Shown: in pieces, positions 37,201 through 46,277 of the stretch
Numbering within the stretch: the stretch's first letter is position 1
Layout of the letters: each line of letters begins with the position of its first letter
Assembly (NCBI GenBank): GCA_949289265.1
Contig: CASENE010000104.1
Location: 1-64,000, forward strand
Direction: 5' to 3'
Origin: an uncultured Bacteroides sp.
GTDB lineage: Bacteria > Bacteroidota > Bacteroidia > Bacteroidales > Bacteroidaceae
DNA length: 64,000 nucleotides
Made by a program: the position numbers and the translations under genes
Notes under the pieces: generated by a model
Databases searched by the model: none
Told to the model about the DNA's origin: nothing
The model's input: only the letters and a program-made list of their open reading frames with translations

Positions 37201-37531
37201 GAGCTTCAAGGCGAACAACCTCGGCACTGTCATCGGCACCCGCACGTGGGGCGGCATCGTGGGCATCAGCGGTTCCCTGCCCTACATGGACGGAACGGAC
37301 ATCCGCGTCCCCTTCTTCACCAACTACGACGCCAAGACCGGCCAGTGGATGGTGGAGAACCACGGCGTTGATCCCGACATCCTTATCGACAACGACCCCA
37401 TCCAGGAACAGGCCGGCGTAGACCAGCAACTGGAGAAAGCCATCGAAGTCGCCCTCCAGCAGCTGAAAGACCGCAAGCCTCTGCCCGGCGTGCCCGCGCC
37501 GCGGACGATGAAGGACTTGGGCGTGGAGTGA
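34280..37531 (+). CDS. Secreted tricorn-like S41 family peptidase
   Basis: A 1083-residue exported protease. Signal peptide MKKQFIFSLLALSVAAGAQA, then a six- to seven-bladed WD40/TolB-like propeller (about 25-330, with repeated SPDGQTIAFTGEYDG and PDGKYIAYISDRTG motifs) and a second propeller (about 330-600, PDSKALLYTDRKN). A C1-type helical domain (about 680-760, EEWAQIFDEAWRAYRDGFY) precedes a PDZ domain (about 765-850) and the S41 tail-specific protease core with the nucleophile region KYSASDGDLFPWSFK (Ser) near 968-982 and WGGIVGISG. It degrades peptides in the periplasm. Single gene with its own promoter and terminator. Confidence 0.93.
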   Translation: MKKQFIFSLLALSVAAGAQAGDDEARLLRFPATNGTDVVFSYAGDLYTAPLSGGEARRLTSHVGYEIFPRFSPDGQTIAFTGEYDGNREVYVIPARGGEPRRLTYTGTNARDDVGDRMGPNNIVMAWTPDGQGVVYRNRISDGFQGRLWTAPLAGGMPQALPLPEGGFCSYAPDGKRLAYNRVFREFRNWKYYRGGMADDIWLYDPEAGKVENLTDNVAQDICPMWIGQDIYFLSDRDKTMNLFVYHTASGQTEKVTDYTDYDIKFPSTDGKQIVYEHAGYLYRFDPQTRRAEQIHITLSAENVYARTEQKHVADLVTSAGLSADGKRLAVTARGEVFDVPAAKGVTRNITRTPGANERGADWSPDGKYIAYISDRTGETEIYLQPAAGGDPIQLTTGSDTYIRGLVWSPDSKALLYTDRKNRLVAVDVASKAKTVVMQNPEQEFYDVAFSPDSRWITYTKPAKNQFSVVYVYNLDTKKEYAVTEKWYNSSSPAFSTDGKYLVFESDRDFNPIYGRLEWNHVYTRMGGIYLALLTDDTPSPFLPADEAVNSDKEQQQAPEAKDKNKKKDVRAEAKAVQIDPEGIVGRIVKLPLQAGNYWNLYSDGQTVWYYGNGGTHAYQLKEQKDELIAEGAIMAPVDGSKKVLYMRGNSLYVGEQSTRKVALDNAVDLSDMVAPIDYPQEWAQIFDEAWRAYRDGFYLENMHGVDWQAVKEKYAVLLPYVKTRLDLNYVIGEMIAELACGHAYVNPGDYAKPERIDMGLLGAELSRDKSGFFRIDRILPGAPYSEKLRSPLTEPGMEIKEGDYITAIDGVFTATVDNIYQLLVGKAGVLTELSVNTKPSADGARKVVVKPTDNEYPLYHYNWVQNNIRRVEEATQGRVGYIYIPDMGPEGLNEFARYFYPQLDKEALIIDDRANGGGNVSPMIIERLLRKPYRMTMSRVSTLTGTIPDATQYGPKVLLINKYSASDGDLFPWSFKANNLGTVIGTRTWGGIVGISGSLPYMDGTDIRVPFFTNYDAKTGQWMVENHGVDPDILIDNDPIQEQAGVDQQLEKAIEVALQQLKDRKPLPGVPAPRTMKDLGVE

Positions 37532-37552
37532 TTCTCTTAGCAAGGATTGAAT

Positions 37553-37603
37553 AAAAAGGGACGCACCTGAAGCACATGAGGTTGTGCAGGTGCGTCCCTT
37601 TTT
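37553..37603 (+). terminator. Rho-independent terminator after the S41 gene
   Basis: A long stem AAAAAGGGACGCACCTG / CAGGTGCGTCCCTTTTT with a short loop and a T run. Strong on both strands. It marks the end of the GC-rich core sequence before the AT-rich island. Confidence 0.9.
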
Positions 37604-37620
37604 ATAATAGGAGTGTGTTG

Positions 37621-37703
37621 TTGCAGCCTGCAGTCTTTGCAGTTTTGCAGTCTCGGAGTGCCGGAAAAGTGAAATTCCTGCAAGACTGCAGGAACTGCAA
37701 AAG
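37621..37703. repeat. Inverted GCAGTCT repeat at the island edge
   Basis: TTGCAGCCTGCAGTCTTTGC (37622-37641) is complementary, with small gaps, to the CTGCAAGACTGCAGGAACTG region at 37679-37698. It forms a hairpin exactly where composition changes to AT-rich, so it may be a boundary or insertion scar. Confidence 0.55.
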
Positions 37704-37705
37704 GG

Positions 37706-37996
37706 TCTAATCACAGCCCTAATTCTGTCGAATACGAACAAAAGGTATCAACAGCGTTATTAAATACTTTCAAAAAGTATCAAAAGCAATATGCAAATAA
37801 TCCAGAGATGATGCAGCAAGTATTGGCTGAAACTGTTGATAACCTTAAGAAACAATTATACAAGGGCGAATTGCCTATAGGAAGTGATTCGCACACCATT
37901 CACACAGTGTTGAGTATATTTAAAAATAATTCAGGCGTTATTTCCAATGCCGCACAAAATATAATGGCACCATTTTTTAAATTAACTACAAGATAA
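37706..37996 (+). pseudogene. 3' fragment of an unknown, possibly toxin, gene
   Basis: An open frame without a credible start; the fragment from about 37706 gives some 96 residues (SNHSPNSVEYEQKVSTALLN, ending MAPFFKLTTR). The HS...Y...V...L spacing is reminiscent of the tail of HNH/endonuclease VII-type polymorphic toxin tips, and the gene directly downstream (one base after the stop) looks like an Imm11-type protein. That pairing suggests the orphan C-terminal tip of a polymorphic toxin. In-frame ATGs at 37808 and 37811 are probably internal. Function is a low-confidence inference. Confidence 0.45.
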
Positions 37997-37997
37997 T

Positions 37998-38531
37998 ATG
38001 GAGATCTATCAACTATCATTTGATTATAGCTATGCATTAGCTGATGTCGTAGAATCGCTTGATGGAGCGGATTCTTTGGAACTTTGCGCTGAAAGACCGG
38101 AGCTAATGGATAAGTTTAGATATGGATGGCTTACTAATGAATCTACGAAGATCCCGGATTTTGTAATCATCATGTCAAATATGTTGGGTTGCAGAACAGA
38201 AATTTCTAATGAAGTCAAAAACTTGTTTTCACATTTAGCTCTAAATCCTATAACGGTTGGAACTGATAACTATGTTTTATTCTCAGAGATAACGACCCTC
38301 TCAGATTGCCTCAATCTCAAAAAATCTAAGATTACGAGATTCTCTAATGGCGATATAATGGATGTGCCAACTCCTGTATTTTTACCAAGTATTTATCCTA
38401 TTTTATTCAAAGTTAAAGAAATGCCATCTACCTATTTCTGCACGCAAGAGTTCAAAAACTTGATAGATGCCCACTTATATACAGGTTTGATATTTGAGGG
38501 GCGTAAAATTAAATCGAAATCATGGTTTTAA
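37998..38531 (+). CDS. Imm11/DUF1629-like putative immunity protein
   Basis: A 177-residue soluble protein. Its layout resembles the Imm11 (DUF1629) immunity family: PDFVIIMSNMLGCRTEISNEVK in the first half, a YVLFSEITTLSDCLNLKKSKI block in the middle (compare the conserved lv...alDle.S pattern), and a final KEMPSTYFCTQEFKNLIDAHLYTGLIFEG (compare the conserved CT-terminal ...s.ee.k..i...gltG..f). It starts one base after the upstream stop, so translation is coupled, as in toxin-immunity pairs. AT-rich codon use unlike the surrounding genome indicates transfer. Confidence 0.55.
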   Translation: MEIYQLSFDYSYALADVVESLDGADSLELCAERPELMDKFRYGWLTNESTKIPDFVIIMSNMLGCRTEISNEVKNLFSHLALNPITVGTDNYVLFSEITTLSDCLNLKKSKITRFSNGDIMDVPTPVFLPSIYPILFKVKEMPSTYFCTQEFKNLIDAHLYTGLIFEGRKIKSKSWF

Positions 38532-38542
38532 AATTTTCTAAT

Positions 38543-39307
38543 ATGGAAGAAAGAGACAACAAAAAACAGATGTCGGGCATTCAACAGAGTGTCGAATGTT
38601 CAAAATGTCACAAACAAGTGTCATTAACGGATGGAATTCAAAAACCGAATGGTTTTGTATGCAATGAATGCATCAGCAGGAGAAAAAAACAGACTCTGTT
38701 AGCTGCTATTGGTGGTGTAGCTGTTGCTGCGGTCATTATTGCTTGGATATTTTCAGGTAATAGCAAGAGAACCGGAGAAGGCTTTGAAGGAGTCGGAGAA
38801 ATACAAGATTCCGTATCTCTATCGGTAAATACCAATGAAGTAAAGTTTGATTTATCAACAGCAACTGCTGTAAGTTCTCCAGTATCAACACAAACACCAA
38901 TTTCTAATTTGGCTGATTTCAAAAATGTATTTGCTAAAAATGTAGCTGATGCAACTGACAAGAATGCAAAGGACATTATGATCCCATCCGTCAGTCCACT
39001 GTTTGAAATTAATACAGATCATTTTATAAATGATGGGGAAGCATTGGTTCGAGAGTTTGCCGCAGTCTATAATAAGACAAACAAAGAAGCGACCATTCTT
39101 GTTGAAGGGTTCACTTGTGACCTCGGTGGAATTGATTTGAATAACAAACTTTCAGAAGTACGTGCAGAAACAGTAAAGAAGATATTGGTGGCAACCGGTG
39201 TCCCTGCCGACAAGATCGAAGTCAAGTGGTACGGAGAATCCCGCTTCAATGAATTTGAGTATTATAGCAAGAATGAATATCGTCGGGTGATATTATCAAT
39301 AAAATAA
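38543..39307 (+). CDS. Zinc-ribbon, single-TM, OmpA-domain protein
   Basis: A 254-residue protein with an unusual domain order. Residues about 15-45 hold a four-cysteine zinc ribbon (CSKCHKQVS...FVCNECIS), then one TM helix (LLAAIGGVAVAAVIIAWIF) near 52-70, a Ser/Thr-rich linker, and an OmpA-like peptidoglycan-binding domain (about 150-254: LFEINTDHFINDGEALVREFA, VEGFTCDLGGIDLNNKLSEVRAETVKKIL, ending YRRVILSIK). It would link a cytoplasmic zinc-ribbon to the cell wall. Function unknown. Follows the Imm11-like gene by 11 bases in the same AT-rich operon. Confidence 0.8.
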   Translation: MEERDNKKQMSGIQQSVECSKCHKQVSLTDGIQKPNGFVCNECISRRKKQTLLAAIGGVAVAAVIIAWIFSGNSKRTGEGFEGVGEIQDSVSLSVNTNEVKFDLSTATAVSSPVSTQTPISNLADFKNVFAKNVADATDKNAKDIMIPSVSPLFEINTDHFINDGEALVREFAAVYNKTNKEATILVEGFTCDLGGIDLNNKLSEVRAETVKKILVATGVPADKIEVKWYGESRFNEFEYYSKNEYRRVILSIK

Positions 39308-39316
39308 ATAACACAA

Positions 39317-39362
39317 TTAGCAAACAGGTAGAATTAAATTCATAATTCTGCCTGTTTGCTAA
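39317..39362. terminator. Strong hairpin ending the island operon
   Basis: TTAGCAAACAGGTAGAATT (39317-39335) pairs with AATTCTGCCTGTTTGCTAA (39344-39362) with a single G-U. The IS982-family element begins two bases later, so the insertion landed at the foot of this palindrome. The T tract is weak. Confidence 0.7.
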
Positions 39363-39364
39363 TT

Positions 39365-40399
39365 AACGTGAGTTCGATATAATTCAAAACAGAGTAAGTT
39401 GCCCGTCTTTGACAAAACACAGGTCAATGGCGGGCTTCTTTTCAAAGAAACAGTATGCCGCTATGGCAGATAGTGAATTGGCAATGAAGTTATTGAAGGA
39501 GCGGTGTCTGGAGTGTTCTATCTGGGCGATGTTCTTCAACTCGTCATTGACCGTTTCAATCAAAGCGCGTTTTCTCAGCAGAATTTTGTCCGCTACGCTC
39601 ATCAGGGAGTTCTTCATGCTGTTCTTCACTTTGGTTATCAACTGTATGCCATTAAGGAATAGGTTCTCGAACAGGGCTTGCCCGATATACCCCTTGTCCG
39701 CACAGAGTTTTCCCTTTATGTTCTTCAGGAACTTTGTCTGTTTCAGCGGTTCACGGTCATCCACATTTCCCGGAGTAAACATGAAATTGAGGATTTCACC
39801 CTTATCGTTGATGATCAGGTGAAGCTTAAACCCGAAGAACCATCCCATGGAGCATTTTCCACGTTCGGCGAGACCCTTAAAAGTCTTGTGAATCAATATG
39901 CGTTGGTTCCGGCATACACGCAGCGGGGTGGAATCCACAAAGCTGATACCGGTACAAGTACCCAACAGGACTTCCTTGATGAAGATGGTCAACTGCAACA
40001 GGACTTCCTTTTCCAGTTCCACAAAACGGTTATAGGACACACGTCTGGGAAAGAGATGCGTCAGATGCTTGCATACATATTCTTTGTAGTAATGCTTGAA
40101 ACATCTGAAGCCTCCCGAGTGGAACAGGATTAGGATGACCATGATTTCCGCATCACTCATCCGGTTCGGCTTGTTCCGATGCTTCTGATTCTTGTCTTCA
40201 ATCATATATTTTTCCTGTGTTTTGGCAAATTCCTTGCAAAAATCATCTGCCATACAAAAAAATCTCCGTAACTTTAGCCTCTGAGAACATAGTGGTAATC
40301 GCTTAAATGTTATACTTAGACACTATAAATTTAATGCTTTTATCGCTATGTTCCTAATTTTCAAACTGATAATTTCAATCTTTATATCGAACTCACGTT
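39365..40399. mobile_element. IS982-family insertion sequence
   Basis: A 1035-bp element bounded by perfect 17-base terminal inverted repeats AACGTGAGTTCGATATA at 39365-39381 and its complement at 40383-40399. It contains one transposase gene on the minus strand and no other ORF. A clear target-site duplication cannot be read (flanks AATT and ATTA). Confidence 0.9.
39384..40253 (-). CDS. IS982-family transposase
   Basis: A 289-residue DDE transposase, full length for the family. Catalytic residues can be placed at Asp107 (ISFVDSTPLRVC), Asp186 (KLCADKGYIG) and Glu233 (ALIETVNDELKN), with the following HSRHRS segment typical of IS982. The N-terminal region contains a helix-turn-helix-like stretch. 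The frame is intact, so the element may still be active. Confidence 0.92.
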   Translation of the reverse strand: MADDFCKEFAKTQEKYMIEDKNQKHRNKPNRMSDAEIMVILILFHSGGFRCFKHYYKEYVCKHLTHLFPRRVSYNRFVELEKEVLLQLTIFIKEVLLGTCTGISFVDSTPLRVCRNQRILIHKTFKGLAERGKCSMGWFFGFKLHLIINDKGEILNFMFTPGNVDDREPLKQTKFLKNIKGKLCADKGYIGQALFENLFLNGIQLITKVKNSMKNSLMSVADKILLRKRALIETVNDELKNIAQIEHSRHRSFNNFIANSLSAIAAYCFFEKKPAIDLCFVKDGQLTLF

Positions 40400-40453
40400 A
40401 TTATAGAATCTGGTGGCAATCCTGCCACTTCTCCCGATGGGCAAGAGAAGGAG

Positions 40454-41281
40454 ATGTGGGTTAACTCTATTAATATTGATCTAGATATTCCCATATATCG
40501 TTATATGAAATGGGAATACTTACAACAGTTTTATTCAGAACCCCGACATGAATGGGTATTGGTACGCCCATGTCTATGGCAAGATAAATTTGAGCATTTC
40601 ATTTTTAAATGTGATAGAGTCCACAGTAAGCAAATGAATATAGATATTGGAATATCAAACCTTGCGGATCAATATTATGCCCAATGCTGGACCATTATCG
40701 AAGAATCGTCTCTTCAATGGCAGGTTAATAAGCACCATTCCAACAGTTGTCATGACAATATAAATGATGATAACAATGGTGAAATTTGGGTGAAAGTGAG
40801 ATCTACACCTCGGAAACTTTTAAAAGCAATGTTTTATTCTTCAGACAATCTTGTAGAAAACACCATCAATATAATGACTTATTTTATCGGTAAAGTAGAA
40901 TATCTAGACAGTAAAGCCATAGAGACGTTTACAATAACTAATCCTAATCAGATAATGGACCAAAGAGGTTTACAACAAGTATTATTTCTTTTGCAAAAAA
41001 GGAGGCCATATCAGCAAGAGCATGAAGTTCGACTCATCATGCAAGTTGATAGTGAATTTTGTTCTAAATATCAAAGCAATAAAATTGGAAGAAAAATAGA
41101 CAATTGGTATGATTTGATTGATGAAATAGTTCTAGACCCATGGGTTACTCAAAAACAAGAGTCTACAGTTAAGTCATATTTATCACTATTAGCCCAACAA
41201 CAAAATCGCACCCCCATTTATTGTTGGAAATCTCATTTAAATGATCATCCTCAGTATTTGGTACCTACTTTGGATATTTAA
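40454..41281 (+). CDS. DUF2971 domain protein
   Basis: A 275-residue soluble protein of the DUF2971 family (function unknown, often found in accessory and defence-type islands). Family signs are IYRYMKWEYLQQF near the N terminus, RPCLWQDKFEHF, YAQCWTIIEESSLQW, EIWVKVRSTPRKLLKAMF and LLQKRRPYQQEHEVRLIM. The frame is open upstream of the ATG to the IS end (encoding SGGNPATSPDGQEKE), so the N terminus or leader may have been cut by the IS. AT-rich composition as in the island. Confidence 0.7.
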   Translation: MWVNSINIDLDIPIYRYMKWEYLQQFYSEPRHEWVLVRPCLWQDKFEHFIFKCDRVHSKQMNIDIGISNLADQYYAQCWTIIEESSLQWQVNKHHSNSCHDNINDDNNGEIWVKVRSTPRKLLKAMFYSSDNLVENTINIMTYFIGKVEYLDSKAIETFTITNPNQIMDQRGLQQVLFLLQKRRPYQQEHEVRLIMQVDSEFCSKYQSNKIGRKIDNWYDLIDEIVLDPWVTQKQESTVKSYLSLLAQQQNRTPIYCWKSHLNDHPQYLVPTLDI

Positions 41282-41369
41282 TATGGGATATTCATGATTT
41301 ACGGGAACTTTGCGGTATCAAATTATAAAGAGTATTGAATTTACAATTTGATAATCAGAAAGATATAGA

Positions 41370-41620
41370 ATGTTATTCGGCTCAAGTGTGGAGTCCCACT
41401 GTCTATCTTGTCTTAGGCTCTGGTAAAACCCGAATGTAAATAGACAATATCCCCACACTTGTGAAGTATATGGCTTGAGCTAAGCATATACAGACAAGCG
41501 ATGAGCGCGATTGCCATACCTTACATTCATTTTAAGTTTACCAGACTTCAAGACAAAGGTAAAAGCTACACTTTCATCAATTAACTAGCATGTAAATTTG
41601 CCGGCAGACACTTCCGCCTG
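41370..41620 (-). ncRNA. Candidate structured non-coding RNA
   Basis: A consensus promoter (41627-41657) transcribes leftward into about 250 bases that contain no ORF. The transcript can form several strong pairings: CTGGTAAA (41420-41427) with TTTACCAG (41537-41544), GAATGTAA (41432-41439) with TTACATTC (41521-41528), a GTATATGGCTT/AAGCATATAC hairpin at 41465-41490, and competing CAAGTGTGG (41383-41391) with CCACACTTG (41453-41461). Long closing stem plus internal bubble suggests a 6S-like RNA, but identity is not established. The 3' end is uncertain because no T-rich terminator is seen. Confidence 0.55.
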
Positions 41621-41626
41621 ACACGG

Positions 41627-41657
41627 CAAAGATACCAACTTTTAATTGAAAAACAAA
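41627..41657 (-). promoter_or_regulatory. Consensus promoter for the candidate ncRNA
   Basis: On the minus strand TTTG (41654-41657), exactly 19 bases, then TATCTTTG (41627-41634). It is as good as the tRNA-Glu promoter, yet has no downstream protein gene. Confidence 0.75.
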
Positions 41658-41684
41658 CTCATATAGGGGATATTGTCACATTTT

Positions 41685-42032
41685 TCAGTCCGCAATAAAG
41701 TCATACAAATCCGGGTCTTCATACATCAGGTCATATTCCGTCTGTTCGGCATCCCAGGGGTTGATGCCTTCCTCGCCGTCCATGGTCATGTTGGGGCGGT
41801 TCCACAGGTCGTATTCCGTGCGTGTGGGCTTGGAATGTTCTTCCCGGTGGAGGGGCTTTGCCTTTTCCGGTTGAGAAGGCGTTTCATACACGGTTGTTTC
41901 CGGTGGACAAAATGCCGGGGAAGGTTCCGGCTGTTCATAATCGGAAGAGGTGGGAGGCGTTCTTCTGCAAAGCCCGTAGAGGATGAAGATGGCGACCAGG
42001 CAGCCGAGCAATTTGATGGTTCTTGTTTTCAT
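41685..42032 (-). CDS. Small hypothetical membrane-anchored protein
   Basis: A 115-residue protein I do not recognise. A single N-terminal hydrophobic helix (IKLLGCLVAIFILYGLC, residues 6-22) with basic residues before it looks like a signal anchor. The rest is Pro/Glu/Asp-rich with two related segments, TEYDLWNRPNM and TEYDLMYEDPDL. It starts 28 bases after the WYL regulator on the same strand and may be its operon partner. Confidence 0.6.
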   Translation of the reverse strand: MKTRTIKLLGCLVAIFILYGLCRRTPPTSSDYEQPEPSPAFCPPETTVYETPSQPEKAKPLHREEHSKPTRTEYDLWNRPNMTMDGEEGINPWDAEQTEYDLMYEDPDLYDFIAD

Positions 42033-42059
42033 TGTTTACATGGATTTAGTCAGGTGATG

Positions 42060-42965
42060 TCAGGAATTCCGTTTTAAGGCATCCGCATAGATTTGCCGTA
42101 CCCGTTCGCGCAGATGCAGGGGGCGGAGCACCTCCAGCGAACGGCTGCGCGAAAGCAGCTCCATCACAAAGTCGTTGGTGATGCGCAGGCGCAGGCTGAT
42201 GCGGAACTCGTCGGGCGTGTCAGCCAGAACGGTCTGCGAGTGATGCAAGGGGGCGGATTTAAGAAACTTGCCGTCCAAGGCATCGTAGCGCAACTCGATG
42301 TCCTCCACGGGGATGTCGGGCTGATCCCAGATGCCATAACAATCGCGGAAGAGGCTCTGTACGTTCACCGAAGTGTTGCGGCGGAAGTGCTCGTTGTCCA
42401 GCACATGCAGGTGCCGGATGCGGTCTACGCCGAAAGTCTTCAGCGTGTCGTTTTCATAAGCTAGCAGATACCAGCGTTGGTTGGACTCTTTCAGAAAGTG
42501 GGGGAGGACCTTCTTCTCTGTCACCCGGTCGTCGTGCCGCACCAGCAGGTACTGGAACACGACGGGGTGCGAATGTTTGATGGCTCCGATGAGTGGGGCC
42601 AGCCACTCGCTGTGCAGTGGGCGATGATGTTCGGGCAAGACGTACGAAGCCAGCGTGCTGTCGCCTTCCAGCGCGTTCAGCAGGTCGAAGTTCAGCAAGA
42701 GTTGCTCGTAGCGTTCCCATTCCTGCTCATCTTCTTCCACGATGTGATAGCCCCCTTGCTCGTGTTTGATCCGGATGCCGAACAGGGAGGCAATGTCCTG
42801 TATGTCGCGCTGCAGTGTGCGTAGATTGACGCCCCCGTAGCCGCGTTCTTCCATGCAGAGCGTGACGTACCGTTCCAATTCTTCCACCGGGATGTGCGAG
42901 CGGCTCTCCTTCAGTTTGTTCACGATGACCAGCATCCGTTGCAGGCCTTCCAATCGTTTCCCCAT
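42060..42965 (-). CDS. WYL-domain transcriptional regulator
   Basis: A 301-residue DNA-binding regulator. An N-terminal winged helix (about 1-70: MGKRLEGLQRMLVIVNKLKE, VNLRTLQRDIQDIASLFG) is followed by a WYL domain (about 115-190; here the motif reads NQRWYLLAYEND) and a C-terminal WCX-like domain. Regulators of this class bind ligand or nucleic acid and frequently control accessory loci. ATG at 42965 follows a promoter motif. It borders the AT-rich island but its own composition is GC-rich. Confidence 0.85.
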   Translation of the reverse strand: MGKRLEGLQRMLVIVNKLKESRSHIPVEELERYVTLCMEERGYGGVNLRTLQRDIQDIASLFGIRIKHEQGGYHIVEEDEQEWERYEQLLLNFDLLNALEGDSTLASYVLPEHHRPLHSEWLAPLIGAIKHSHPVVFQYLLVRHDDRVTEKKVLPHFLKESNQRWYLLAYENDTLKTFGVDRIRHLHVLDNEHFRRNTSVNVQSLFRDCYGIWDQPDIPVEDIELRYDALDGKFLKSAPLHHSQTVLADTPDEFRISLRLRITNDFVMELLSRSRSLEVLRPLHLRERVRQIYADALKRNS

Positions 42966-42998
42966 AACACTCTTTGTTTTATTGATTCTTCTTCGGCA

Positions 42999-43006
42999 CA
43001 AAGATA
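42999..43006 (-). promoter_or_regulatory. -7 promoter element of the WYL gene
   Basis: Minus-strand TATCTTTG, a full match to TAnnTTTG, 33 bases before the start codon. Confidence 0.55.
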
Positions 43007-43060
43007 CAGGGCACGGGCGACAAAACGTGTCGTTTGTCGTAAAAATGAGTGGCATGAATA

Positions 43061-43096
43061 CAAAAACGCCGGACAGGGGGAACTACCGTCCGGCGT
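43061..43096 (-). terminator. Rho-independent terminator of gyrB
   Basis: Minus-strand stem ACGCCGGAC / GTCCGGCGT followed by TTTTTG, 48 bases after the gyrB stop. Confidence 0.85.
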
Positions 43097-43143
43097 GCTT
43101 TTGTAAGATGTGAGTGAAGAATGTGCTGTTCCCCTTTTATCTT

Positions 43144-45138
<1,995 letters not shown>

Positions 45139-45147
45139 TTATCCGTG

Positions 45148-45155
45148 CAAAGATA
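45148..45155 (-). promoter_or_regulatory. -7 promoter element of gyrB
   Basis: Minus-strand TATCTTTG, 30 bases before the gyrB start. Confidence 0.55.
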
Positions 45156-45284
45156 CGAAAAAAAGTCGAAAACAGCGGCCTGTCGTTGTGCGAAAACGCT
45201 GTTCTGCTGCCAATTTTCAGCTCCTGTCCAGTCTCTTCCGGTGCCCCCGTTCGGGATAATCTTTTTGGGGGTGGGCAGAAATAG

Positions 45285-45318
45285 AAAGAGGGTGCATCTT
45301 TCTCAGATACACCCTCTT
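45285..45318 (-). terminator. Rho-independent terminator of rpsT
   Basis: Minus-strand stem AGAGGGTGTATCT / AGATGCACCCTCT with a short loop and TTTCTATTTC after it, 37 bases after the rpsT stop. Confidence 0.8.
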
Positions 45319-45355
45319 GGGCTTATGGAGTATTTGTTATTCTTCGATGGTTCGT

Positions 45356-45610
45356 TTAGGCCAGCTTGCTGATGTGGCGAGCCAGCTTCGACTTCAGGTT
45401 GTTAGCCTTGTTCTTGTGGATCATGTGCTTCTTGGCCAACTTGTCCAGCAAGCTGGTTACGCTCGGATACATGGCCACAGCAGCAGCCTTGTCTGTCGTA
45501 GCACGAAGTTTTCTGACTGCATTTCTCATGGTTTTGCCATAATATCTGTTGTGCAGTCTTCTCTTCTCTTCCTGTCTGATTCTTTTCAGTGATGATTTGT
45601 GATTTGCCAT
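45356..45610 (-). CDS. rpsT: 30S ribosomal protein S20
   Basis: An 84-residue basic protein that binds 16S rRNA early in 30S assembly. Starts [18 protein letters not shown] and continues with the helical [16 protein letters not shown] and the [19 protein letters not shown] segment, normal for S20. It follows the tRNA-Glu gene by 38 bases on the same strand and probably shares its promoter; tRNA processing would then free the rpsT message. Confidence 0.95.
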   Translation of the reverse strand: MANHKSSLKRIRQEEKRRLHNRYYGKTMRNAVRKLRATTDKAAAVAMYPSVTSLLDKLAKKHMIHKNKANNLKSKLARHISKLA

Positions 45611-45648
45611 CTCGACTAATCTGTTTTAATTCGTTTATTTTTTATTTG

Positions 45649-45720
45649 TAGCCCCTGGGGGAATCGAACCCCCCTTTCAAGAATGAAAATCTTGCGTCCT
45701 AACCGATAGACGAAGGGGCC
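45649..45720 (-). tRNA. tRNA-Glu (anticodon UUC)
   Basis: The minus strand folds into a 72-base cloverleaf: acceptor GGCCCCT/AGGGGCT, anticodon stem-loop CAAGA-TTTTCAT-TCTTG with anticodon TTC, and T arm GGGGGTTCGATTCCCCC. The G1-U72 wobble and the A73 discriminator are present; CCA is not encoded. Confidence 0.95.
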
Positions 45721-45774
45721 GGCCTACAAGACGTTTCCGTCTCTTGCAAACGCCTTATCTTTCGTTTGCGGGTG

Positions 45775-45805
45775 CAAAGATAGAGCGATTTTTTGAATTG
45801 GCAAA
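45775..45805 (-). promoter_or_regulatory. Consensus promoter of tRNA-Glu/rpsT
   Basis: On the minus strand TTTG (45802-45805), a 19-base spacer and TATCTTTG (45775-45782), 54 bases before the tRNA 5' end. Confidence 0.75.
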
Positions 45806-45984
45806 ACATTTGCAGAAAAAAATGCAAACTTTCTGTATTTTCTGCTGTTAGCCCTGTTTTTTCGTCCTGTGAAAGGCCTCTTTTCCTGCCTGAAACAAGT
45901 CAAAACCTGTCATCCTGCCCTTCCGCGCGCAGCTTGGGGAATCCCACTGCTACTTTCTGTTTTCGCAGTGGGATGTCACGGCTG

Positions 45985-46215
45985 GTGGGTGTGTCAAAAT
46001 AGATGTTGGTATCCATTTTCCCTCCTCCCCGGAGGAGGGGTGCCCAACGGGCGGGGTGGTAGGTAAGAAATAAAACCTTATATATAAGTTGACTATATTT
46101 CGCTACCACCACCCCCTTCGGGTACTAACCCTCTCCGACTTCCCTGTTTTCGGGGGAGAGCAACCTCCCCGGAGAAGGAGAATCTGGTTACCACTATGCG
46201 TTTCGGCACACCCTC
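45985..46215. repeat. Dispersed TIR element R, copy B
   Basis: An uninterrupted 231-bp copy with ends GGTGGGTGTGTCAAAA and TTTCGGCACACCCTC. Internal inverted blocks include CCTCCTCCCCGGAGGAGGGG and GTGCCCAACGGGCGGGGTGG. Nearly identical in order to copy C and reversed relative to copy A. It fills most of the gap between the tRNA-Glu promoter and the beta-helix gene. Confidence 0.88.
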
Positions 46216-46277
46216 ATGCTCCGTTCGGAAGGCAAGGATGACAGGCCTGCTCTCTCTATATATGGTTTCTCTGCCGG

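Noticed and set aside
34097..37741. Long minus-strand reading frame opposite the S41 protease
   Set aside because: GC-rich codon bias produces long antisense frames; the plus-strand S41 protease has clear domains, promoter and terminator.
37808..37996. Independent 62-residue gene starting at ATG 37808
   Set aside because: The frame is open and looks coding upstream of this ATG (from about 37706), so the ATG is probably internal to a truncated gene.
41370..41620. tmRNA, RNase P RNA or SRP RNA
   Set aside because: None of their hallmark sequences is visible (tmRNA tRNA-like ends, RNase P conserved core, SRP GGAA tetraloop helix).
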